From the NCBI GenBank assembly GCA_004431415.1, contig QPMI01000054.1, forward strand, positions 388,236-452,235: a stretch of DNA of 64,000 bases, written 5' to 3'. This document shows positions 20,408 to 29,721 of this stretch, one piece after another. A program made the translations under genes and the position numbers. Position 1 is the stretch's first letter. Every line of letters starts with the position of its first letter. The notes beneath the pieces were generated by a model that saw only the letters and a list, made by a program, of their open reading frames with translations, was not told where the DNA came from and searched no databases. This stretch comes from Cyanophora paradoxa (Eukaryota > Glaucocystophyceae > Cyanophorales > Cyanophoraceae).

Positions 20408-22255
20408 CGACCGTCGCGCGCGCCGACAACAAGTACGCGAACGGCAACGCCGACGGCAAGCTCCACATCAACGAGTGCGCCTCTCGAGCCCCCTCCCAAT
20501 CTCGAGCTCCGGCCTAAGGAAGCTGCGTCTGTGTGCACGCGGCCTCTATTCTGACCGTACGCGTTCCTCGGGGGCGGCGCGCAGGTGGGTGAACTGCGGC
20601 GGCCACAACACGCAGTCGGACGCTTTGGATGCGGCGGCGGAGGCCGAGGTCGACACCATCTGCCCCTGCGATATCCCGAAGTGCCAGGAGCTCCCGCCCA
20701 TCCCCGCGTGCCCCGCCGTGCGCCCGCGCCCGGCCTCTACAAGCAGCCCCCAGCTGCAGGCCATGGCCATCTAGATCTGCATACGAATCTTAAGGCGCGG
20801 GCCGCAGACCGATGTCAGCAGCCTGGCGACCGCGAACGCTGTCAGCTCGCTGGACGCCAAGATCGACGGGCTCGACTTCGACTGCAACTGCCCCGAGGTA
20901 CAGCGAAAGAGCGCGCGCGAGGCCTCTAGCTTCGCGATCGCACTCACGCCAAGTGCAGGTCGACCTGTCGGAGATCCTTAGCAAGCTCGACTCGCTCGCC
21001 AGCGACGTGACCGACATCAAGGGCGACGTGTCCACCATCAAGACCGACGTGACCGACATCAAGGGCGACGTGTCCACCATCAAGACCGACGTGTCCACCA
21101 TCAAGACCGACGTGACCGACATCAAGGGCGATGTGTCCACCATCAAGACCGACGTGTCCACCATCAAGACCGACGTGAACAACATCCAGGGCGACGTGAC
21201 CACCATTAAGGGCGACGTGTCCACCATCAAGACCGACGTGTCCACCGTCAACACCAAGGTGCGATTTGCGTATTTGTACTAACAGAAGATGCCAACGGCA
21301 GATTTCTTAACCGCCTGCCGGGCAGGTCGACAACCTGAGCACCCAGATCGACAACTGTGCGCTGTCTTGCAACTGCAGCTGATCGTGACTAGCCCCTCAC
21401 CGATCTGACGTGCGCATGCGCAGCGACCAAGACCATCACCGGCGCCGTCGGCGACTCGACGACCACGATCACGGGGGCGATCACCTCCGCGACCACCACG
21501 ATCACCGGCGCCGTCGACAACGCCGTCACCACGATCAACAGCAACACCGACAGCTCGGTCAAGAATGGTGAGCTCGAGCGCGGATAAAATTAAATGACTA
21601 GATGCATACGGGTTTTTGAAAAATCGACGATGTGCTTTATAATTAGATTGATTCCGCGCCTGACGCGGGTCGCGGCAGCGGCCACGGACATCAAGAACCA
21701 CATCGACAACACGGCCACGAACATCATCAACGACACGAAGACCAACATCGACAACTCGGCCAAGACCGTCATCGGCGACACGAAGACCAACATCGACAAC
21801 TCGGCCACCAAGATCATCGGCGACACTCAGACCAACATCGACACCTCGGCCAAGACCATCCAGGGCGACATCACCAACGCGACGACCAACATCACCAACC
21901 ACGTCGATGGCGCCGAGGAGGACATCAAGGCGAAGGTCGCCGAGGTGAGCTTTTGCGGCGCCTGCGCGGGGCCTGGGTCGCGACGGCTGACCGCTCGAGC
22001 CGCGCAGATCGAGCAGCTGGACATCGTCGCGTCGTTCACCAAGAACCCGAACGTGACCTGCTCGGCCGCCCAGAGCATCAACACCGTCGAGACCTTCGAC
22101 GCCGCGGTGCGCCCTGGGACCCCGCGCCGCCCGCCGGCCGGCCGCGACCGACGGGGCGGGGGCGGCGGCAGTACGGCGACGACGACCTCGACTTCGTGGA
22201 GGCGGATCTCGCCGCCGACGCCGCCTTCGCGGCCGACGAGGCCTACGACGCGTAG
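20408..22255 (+). CDS. EF-hand/heptad-repeat protein, 3' exons
   Basis: Exons joined by phase: 20408-20474, 20585 to about 20715, 20808-20897, 20959-21258, 21326-21357, 21424-21567, 21679-21944, 22008-22106 and 22172-22255 (stop TAG). The first completes a second EF-hand loop, NGNADGKLHINE, with N1, N3, D5 and E12. Two Cys-containing segments follow (ICPCDIPKCQ and FDCNCPE), then a long rod: twelve 7-residue units of the DVSTIKT/DVTDIKG type, and three 15-residue units of the TKTNIDNSAKTVIGD type. The C-terminus is acidic (YGDDDLDFVEADLAAD). V and I three apart in each heptad suggest a coiled coil. It may be a secreted or cell-surface calcium-dependent rod, but no signal peptide is visible. 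With the left exons the two EF-hands form a normal pair, so this is one gene split by the retrotransposon. Confidence 0.7.
21004..21255 (+). repeat. Twelve 21-bp coding repeats (heptads)
   Basis: Twelve consecutive 21-base units alternate between DVTDIKG-type and DVSTIKT-type codons with very little third-base divergence. The array looks recently expanded by slippage or unequal exchange and is prone to length variation. Confidence 0.9.
21735..21869 (+). repeat. Three 45-bp coding repeats (15-residue units)
   Basis: Units at 21735-21779, 21780-21824 and 21825-21869 encode TKTNIDNSAKTVIGD, TKTNIDNSATKIIGD and TQTNIDTSAKTIQGD. They lie in one exon of the same gene and form a second repeat block with a longer period than the heptads upstream. 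Confidence 0.9.
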
Positions 22256-23851
22256 AGCGCGCCCCGCTCTCGGGCGTGGACCCTTTGGCCGCGTGCACAT
22301 GTGGCCGATGTCTGCAGCTGTACATGTAGACGTCGCTGCCGCGGCCGCGGCCGCTTTCGGTCGTCCTTTTTGTTGAATTTACGTGTACATGTGGATTGGA
22401 TCATGATGATGAAAATATACTTAGAGATTATAATCAAAGAAGATGGAATACGTGTGCGCAATTGTTTGTTGTATGTACACGTACGCGTCTTGCGCGCTCG
22501 TGTGTGTTGATTCGGGCGTCCGACGGTCTTGCTGTTCGTGTAGGACATGTACACTGATCATGATCAGCTGCGCATGCGCATCATGGGCATGCATATGCCA
22601 ATATCATGATGATGCATATGCCGCATGCATATGCGCGGCGCATATGCATGCGAATGTACTCCCATGACCAGCTGCAGCTGCAGGATGATATATACGCACG
22701 GATCCGGATATCGATATCGATGCTCTAGATCTGGATTCGAATTCGAACTGATCAGGAAGCCGCTGATCATGATCATGAGATCTAAGATTTGCCAAGCGCC
22801 AGCTGCGCATGCAGGCCGCCGCGGCCGGCGCCGGCCGATCGATTTCGAGCTGATCAAGACTCTCAGTGAACCGTTGAACGCGATTAACGCCCCGATCGAT
22901 ATCCGCACTCCGAACCATACGCATGCGCATGCTCTCTATAGCTACTTAAGCTTAAGCTTGAGCATGTCCCGCCGGGCCGATCATCGAATTCGAACATGGC
23001 GGCCCGGGCCAAATTCCACGGGCACGGGTTGAATTGGCAATTGCAATGCCTGGCAATGCCTGGCGATGCCTGGCAAGCGTCGCCAAGCGCGCGCGCGAAG
23101 TCATGTGTATGCGCCAAATATTAACGTGCATATGCATGCGCCAATATTAATGGCCAATTGCAATTGCACGCTTCATGATCAGGCCGCAACGTTAACGGAC
23201 CGCAAGGCCGCAAGCTTAATTGGAAACGGGGTAGGGCACCGTAGGGGCCGTAGGGCCCCCGGCCCGGCCCGTTTCCTGTCGACGTACTTTTTTTAGCGGC
23301 TGCTTCGCGATTCAATGATTCGCTGATTCGGCTGCGCTGTGACACGCGCTCCGGGATCCTCGCTGCGGCCGAGTCGAGCTCAAATGCGATTTGATCATGA
23401 TCATGAATATTAATTTGAAGCAGTTGCTAATATAACTCAGTGCACGTGACTGCCGCCGAGCCGATCCGCCCGATCTGCTCTGCTAGCGCTGCTCTCAACT
23501 TAGAGTCTCAAGGGTCAATTCTCAGCGCTAGCTGCAGACTGATCTCCTGTGCTGCTTTCAGCTGCCAGTGCAGACTCTAGACTCTCAGAACGAGCCGGCA
23601 CTTTCGGGGCGTCGCCGAAGTGCCGAAGCCCGTGGCCGGGGTAGAGGTTCAGACGAAGCGAAACTCTTTGGGTGACTCGCGGGAGGGCTTTTGCACTCGG
23701 GAGTGGCACTTTTTGAGCACCTGTGGCACCGCAGCAGCACGCCAGTGAGCCCCGGCGACTCCGAGGTCGCTCGGAGCATCAGTCTGAATTCGAAGCAGCG
23801 CTATCCGCGTTCGCCGCGCCGTCCAGCGATGATGGTGCTCGAGCGCTGCGG
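22256..23851. other. Palindrome-rich intergenic DNA
   Basis: No gene is supported. The stretch 22550-23200 is crowded with self-complementary words (TGATCA, GCATGC, CATATG, GATATC, GAATTC, AAGCTT), often overlapping. It should hold the terminator of the EF-hand gene and the promoter of the kinase gene, but no individual site can be named. Confidence 0.6.
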
Positions 23852-25800
23852 ATGAGTCACAGCTACGCGACGGCGGGGGCGCTCGCTCCGGCGCTGGCGG
23901 TGCCTCCGCCCGCGCCCCCGCCCCCGCCAGCGCCGGTTGCGGCTCCGGCAGCTGCAGCGCAAGCGGCTCCAGCAGGCGCAGCGGCGGCATCGACGGCGCA
24001 TGCGGCCGCGCCCGGCGCGAGGCCCGCGAACGGGCGCCCGCGCCCGGCGGTGGCCGTCGACAGCGTCTGGGCGTGCCAGAAGTTCTCGTACAGGGAGATC
24101 GAGGAGCTGACTGGCCGCTTCGAGAGCGAGATCGGCCGCGGCGCCTACGGATGCGTCTACAGGTGCGATCCGGATCCCACCGCGCTCCGCCGGCGCTCCG
24201 CCGGCAGGCGCGGGCGACGGAGGGGGCGCAGGGGGCGGTGGCGGGGCCGGGAGCTGGCGGTGAAGCGGCTGGACGCGGCGCTGAGCGCCGACGTGGCGCG
24301 CTCCGTGAGCGAGGCCGAGATCCGCGTCCTCAGCGGCCTCCACCACCCGAACCTCCTCGAGGCGCCCGCCCCGCCCGCCCCGCCCGCCCCGCCCGCCCCG
24401 CCCTCCTCACGGGCAGCAGCTGGTGGGGTACGCGGGGCGGAGGGCCCGCCGGAGGCCCGCACGCCGCCCTGCCTCGTCTACGTGCTAGCCCCCAACGGCA
24501 ACCTGCGGGCGCGCCCCGCCGCCGCCGCCCGCCCGCCCGCCCGCACGCCGCCGGCGCCTGACGGAGCGCAGGACGCGCTGGGACGCACGGGGTACGCGGA
24601 CCGGATGCGAGTCGCCATCGGCGTCGCGCGCGGCCTGGCCTTCATGCACTGCGCCAAGGCCCGCCCCGCCCCGCCCCTCGCGCCGCCCCTCGGCCGCCGA
24701 GCGGGGGCCGCGCGCGCAGCCGTCGCCGGTGTGCCACCGGGACATCAAGCCGGAGAACATCCTCCTGGACGCCCGCATGAACCCCCTCATCGGCGGTCCC
24801 CGCCCCGCCCGCCCCGCAGCCGCCGCGCCGCTGAGAGGCGCGGGCCGCGCAGACGCCGGCCTCTCGCGGCTGATGCCGGCGCGCGAGCTCAGCACCCGCG
24901 TCTCCTCCGCCGTCGAGGGTTCGCCCCCGCCCGCTTCGCCCGCCCCGCCCCGCCCGCCCGGGCTCGACCGCCCCGCCCCGCCCCGCCCCGCCGCAGGCTG
25001 CTTCCCTACCTCTGCCCGACTACTTCCGGTGCCGCGCCCCGCCCCGTCCCCGCCCCGGCGAGCGGGCGCGACGCGGGCGGGCGCAGGACGGGCAGCTGAC
25101 GCTGCGGGCCGACGTCTACTCCTTCGGCGTCGTGCGCCCCCGCGGGGCGCCCCGGGCCGGGAGAGGCGCGGGGGCGGGCGGGCCGGGCGGCGTGGTGAGC
25201 CGGGCGGGCGGGGGGGCGGCAGGTGCTGCTGGAGCTCGTCTCGGGCCTGCGCGCCGTCGACCGCGCCCGCAAGCCCGTCTACCTCGTCGACTTCGCCAAG
25301 GTACCCCCCGCCCCTCGCGTCTCCTTCCTGTACCCCCCTCTCACGAGCTCGGGCAGGCGTACCTGCGGGAGCGCGGCGGCCTTAACCGCGCCTTCGTCGA
25401 GACCCCGCGCCTCGACGGGCTCGTCGACCCCCGGTACCCCCCCAGCGAACGTTTTTTCGATCACCGTACCCCCGTCCCTGACCCCCTGCCCCCGTCCCAG
25501 GGTGCAGGACTTCCCCGTCCTGTGGATCCAGGGGTGCCTGAAGCTCGCCCTTGAGTGCGCCGTACCCGGCCGGGCGCCCGCCGCGGCGCCGACGTACCCC
25601 TCTGCCGCCTCAGATGCGTCCGCTCGTCGCCTGAGCGCCGCCCCGAGATGGCCGGTGCCCTCGCCCGGCGCCGCGTACCCCTCCTGCCCCTCACCCCCCG
25701 GCCAGCCGTGCTGCGCACCCTGGTGGTGCTGCGCCGGCTGAACACGGTGGCTCTCTCGCGCTCCCTCGCCGCCCTCCGCGGGCACCAGCCCCTCCCGCTC
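23852..25800 (+). CDS. Receptor-like-kinase-type (Pelle/IRAK-like) protein kinase domain
   Basis: The ATG at 23852 opens a Pro/Ala-rich leader of about 70 residues. The kinase domain then begins FSYREIEELTGRF, the start seen in plant RLK and IRAK/Pelle kinases. The glycine loop is IGRGAYGCVYR, the ATP lysine lies in LAVKRLD, and the catalytic loop is CHRDIKPENILLD (about 24730-24770). The activation segment reads GDAGLSRLM, so the usual DFG is DAG across the splice. YLCP and DVYSFGV follow, then LLELVSGLRAVDRARKP, WIQGCLKLALECA and a terminal RPEMA helix. At least ten introns interrupt it; several seem to start GC (for example after LLE and LAPNGNLR). Frame slips at GGGG 24434-24437 and CCC 25004-25006 look like missing bases. 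No transmembrane segment is visible. The activity is probably Ser/Thr kinase, but the DAG change leaves it open. Confidence 0.8.
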
Positions 25801-25856
25801 GTGCGCGCGTACCCCCTCGCCCCTCCGGCCACTCACCGTTACCGTTACCCCCCCGC

Positions 25857-28160
25857 AGGAGACGCAGCCGCCGGGCAGCCCGGGGCCGCGCGAGGCGGGG
25901 GACGAGCGGCGCCCGAGCTCCGGCGGCGGCGCCGGGTGCGCCGCCGCCCCAGACGGCCCCTGTACCCCGCCGATCGCGCCGCGCCCAGGCTGGGCGAGCT
26001 GGACGCGGCGGGCTCGGTGCGGGACTCGGCGCACGACCTTGAGACCCGCGGCGCCATCTCCGCCTGCGTCCCCGTGCGCCCCCGCACCCTGCGAGCCCCC
26101 CGCCCGTACCCCCGCGGGCGACCGTACCCCCCCCCCCCAGGAGCTGCCGGGGAGCGTGGCGGCGTCGGTGGAGGGCCACCTGAGGACGACGGACCCCGTG
26201 CAGCGCCTCCTCGGCACCGTCCGCCCCCGCCGCCCGCGGCCCCAACGCGCTCGAGCCCCTCACCCCGCACCCTCTCCCCGCCAGATCCCCGACGTCGCCC
26301 AACAGCTCGCCCAGGCGCGCCCCGCCCCGGCCCCGGCCCCCGCCCGCCCGGCCGCCTCGGAGCGAGCGAACTACGCGGGCAGTTCACGGGGGCGGTGCTG
26401 GTGGCGCTGGCGCTGCACGTGCCGGCGCCGCCGGCCGTCGCCGCCGCCCTCCACGCCGCCTGCCTCCGCGAGGCCCACGCCGCCCGCCCGGGCCCCAGCT
26501 CGCCGTCCGCTGCCCCCTCCCCGCCCCCTCCTCCGCCGCCCCGCCCCGTTAACGTTCACCCCCCGGCAGGCCTGGTGCCGCCTCACCGACGCCGCCCTGG
26601 AGGTGCGCGCCCGCGCCCCGCCCCGGGCGGCCGCCGCCGCGCCTCAAAGCGGGCGGCGCGGGCCCCAGTACCTGCCGTTCACGGGGTGGTGGCGCGGCTG
26701 CGGGCGACGGGCGCCGCCGAGTTCGCCCGCGCCGTCCTCCGCCTCCGCAACAACTCCGCCCTCGTCCGCCCGCCCCCGCCCGCCCCGCCCCGCCCGCCCC
26801 GCCTCGAGCTGGCCCCGCGGCAGTTCCCGTTCTCGTGCGGGGCGGACGCGGGGGCGCTGCGGGAGGTGGACGCCGCCCTCCGCGCCGCCCTCGCCGCCCT
26901 CGTCGACCTCCTCCGCGAGCACGGCCCGCCCGCGCCCCGGCCCCGCCCCTGCCGCCCCGCCTTGTGACGCTTCCCCGCGCGCCTCAGTGCTCTTTGCCGC
27001 GGGCCGCCCGGGGCCCCTTCCGCCCCGTCTGCGGCCTCCCCGTCCTCGACCCCGCCCCGCCGACGCGAGGCCCGCCCGCCCCCTCCCCCTCGAGGGATGC
27101 ACCCCGGGCGACTCTGAGGGCGGCGCAGGCGGCGGGCGCGTGGCGGCGCTGGAGGCGCGCTGGCGGGCGGAGGGGCGCCCGCCCCTCGCCCCGCACCACG
27201 TCTACCTCGCCCGCGCCGACGGCGGCGAGCTCATGCCGGCAGGCCCGCCTGCCCCGCTCCCCCTGCCCCTCTCGTTGCTCACGTACCCCGCTGAGAGCGT
27301 CGTACCCCGCAGCCTGATCGGGGCGGTGGATCTGTTCCCCTTCCTCTTCGCGGAGGCCCTGCTGGGCGCCGGGAGGGGGCCGGAGGCGGGAGAGCTCGAG
27401 GCGCCGGCGGGGGCGCGGGGGCGGGCCCCGGGGCGGCGGGGCGGCCCCGGCCCCGTCCCCGCAGCGCGAGCGCGTCGCCGCCTTCCACCACATGGAGGTG
27501 CGCCCCCCCGGGGCCCGGGGGCCCCTCTCTGGATCTGTCAGACGTGATGCTTGTCATTCACGAGAAGTCATCGTTGAATTTAAGAAGCCTAGACTGAGCG
27601 TTTCCGCGCCCGTTCCGTGCGGCCCGCCATGCGCCGGCCTCCGACGCCGCGCGGGGCGGGGCAGGAGGTGGCGGAGGACCGGCGGCTGGCGCCCGTCTTC
27701 TGCTGCTTCTCGGGGGCCCCGCCCCTCTACAAGAGCTTCCGGAGGTCCCCCCCGCCCCGCCCCGCCCCTCGGAGGGCTCCTTTCCCTCCTGTCGCCCCTG
27801 ACGCGGGGCGCGGGGCGCAGGGTGGACCCCGAGGACGGCCCGCACCCCGTGCTCGCCAGCCCCCTCTTCGCCCCCCTCGCCCGCCCGCCCCCGCCGGCCG
27901 CGGCGACCGGGCCCGGGCCCCCCGCGAGCCCCTCCTCCCCGCCCCCGCCCCCGCCCCGGCCCCGGCCCCGCCTTCCCCCAGCGCTCGCCCCCGCCCTCCC
28001 GCCGGCCCTACTAGCACGAGCCGACGTCCCCGCCGGGACCATCTGTTACTCGAGAGCATTCGCGTCTGACTCTTCGGTCGATGAACGACACGTCAATGCA
28101 GACAGTCTATTGAAAAAGATAGACGAGAGTGCGGCCAGAAGAGAAGAGAGCGGGGCCTAG
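25857..28160 (+). CDS. Probable C-terminal extension of the kinase gene, unrecognised
   Basis: After the kinase the exons continue on the same strand without an obvious new start or stop. Readable pieces include LGELDAAGSVRDSAHDLETRGAIS, ELPGSVAASVEGHLRTTD (about 26140-26200), FTGAVLVALALHVPAPPAVAA, VVARLRATGAAEFARAVL, RVAALEARWRAEGRPP, LIGAVDLFPFLFAEALL and, near the end, DRRLAPVFCCFSGAPPLYKSF with a VDPEDGPHPVL exon. Introns begin GTCCGCCCC, GTGCGCCCC or GTACCCC and end CAG. The sequence looks helical and Ala/Leu-rich; I recognise no domain. It could be a separate gene whose start I cannot see. The last 120 bases before the stop (28158-28160) are less GC-rich, and the true stop may be earlier. 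Confidence 0.45.
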
Positions 28161-29583
28161 GCGCTGCGCTTGGTCTCCTCCTCGGCGTAGGGGTTGCGGG
28201 CCGGCTCGAGCTTCTCGAGGACGGCCTTGAGCCCAAGGTAGAGCATCGCCGACTGCGCCCCCGCGTTGCTCGCGAAGCTCGCCACTGCCGTGCGAGTGAG
28301 CTTCTGGGCGGGGCAGGGGGGCGGGCCCGGGGTACAGCGCGCACCGAGGAGGAGCTGGACGAGGGCGGCGGAGACGAGCTCCTGGGAGCCCTGCTCCTCC
28401 GCGATCTTGTTCGTGATGCTCGTCAGCGCCGTCGTGATAAGCTGCGGCGCGGTGAGCCGTCGGGGGTGCGGATGCGGAGCACGGGGGGTACCGCACCTCC
28501 AGGATGTCGTAGCCCAGGATGACACCCACGAACTGCAGCTGGCAGAAGAGCCCCAGCGTCTTCAGCGCCTGGGGGTACGGGTCGGAGCGGTAGGGGGGTA
28601 CAGCGGTGGCGCAATCCGGACCGTGGCGGCTGGCCAGAGTGCGACAAAAGGCAGCTTCCGCCTCATCCTGCGGGGGGGCCGCTCGAGGGGGGTACGGCGC
28701 GGAAGAGGCGGGGGGCACGGCGCACCCGAAGCCGTAGACGACGCTGAGGGGCCCGACGGTGAGGAGGAACTTGAAGCCAAGGGTGGGCCCCCCGAACGTG
28801 AAGCACATCTGCGCGCCGCGGCTCGCGCGAGGCGGGGCGGGGCGCGGGCGGGGCTGGGGGGAGGGCGCGGGCGCGGCGCACGATGGAGCCGACGACCATA
28901 GTGGAGAGGTACTCGCGCGGGCCGTGCCGGATCGCCGCCAGCGCGGGCGGCGCTGCGGCCCCCGCCATGATCGCGATGTCGCTCGGAGAAGGAACGACCT
29001 TCGCGATCTGCGCGCGGCGTCGGCGTCGGCGCCGGCGCACCCCCGCCGCGGGCCCCTGAGTTCGCACTGCGTAAAGCACGGCACTCGTTGACGCGAGCAT
29101 CGCGCTCTCGACGATTGGCAGCGCCGCCGCGAACGCGTCGGCGTCCGGCCCGACGCGCCGCGGAGCGTCGTCGATCTCCGCGGCGTTTTGAAAGCGGTCG
29201 GGCGGCGGCGGCGTCGGCTCGCCGGGCGAGTCGGCGCGGCGCGGGGGCCGCCGCCCCTCCCGCACGGCCTCCAGGTCCCTCATTAGCTGCTCCGCCCGCC
29301 GCACGCCCTGCCGCTGGACGGCGGCGGCGGGCGGCGCCTGCGGCTCGGCTGCATCGAGCTCCTGGGCCGCGGGCTGCGCGGGGACGCTCGGCCGCTCCTC
29401 CAGCTCGCAGCTCCACACGAGGCGGACCGGCCGCGCGGCTCGGGCGCCGCTCGGGAGACGCCGCACGCGCTCATGATTTGCGGCGCCTACGCGCTGGCGG
29501 CCGAGCGAGAATGATCCGACGCCCCCGCACAGCGAGAGCGGCACCGCGCACACGCCGAACGCCGGCGCCGGACCGCTGGCCAT
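28157..29583 (-). CDS. Unrecognised protein, possibly membrane-associated
   Basis: The start is taken at the ATG complementary to 29581-29583 (MASGPAPAFGVC), followed by a hydrophobic and then basic N-terminus that could be a targeting sequence. Later exons read AEQLMRDLEAVREG, IVESAMLASTSAVLYA, IAIMAGAAAPPALAAI, RHGPREYLSTMVVGSIV, MCFTFGGPTLGFKFLLTVGP, LSVVYGFGCAV, LKTLGLFCQLQFVGVILGYD, ITTALTSITNKIAEEQGSQE and LTRTAVASFASNAGAQSAML, ending NPYAEEETKRSA. Introns on this strand begin GTGCGC or GTACCCC. Several 18-20-residue hydrophobic stretches suggest a membrane protein, perhaps organellar, but I cannot name the family. Its stop codon overlaps that of the convergent gene in CCTAGG. Confidence 0.6.
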
Positions 29584-29721
29584 ACGGTGGTCGGATACTG
29601 TACCCCCCGCTTCTGCCTTCACCTCAATTCGAGCTCGAGGCAGGTGTGAGGAGAGAATCAAAACGCGGGTCGACGTTATCGGCTTCAGCTTCAAGGAGCG
29701 GCACAGCAGAGGCGGGCGGGG

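Noticed and set aside
21004-21255. Heptad array as a CRISPR-like or satellite repeat
   Set aside because: Units are 21-base, in frame and contiguous within an exon, so they are protein repeats.
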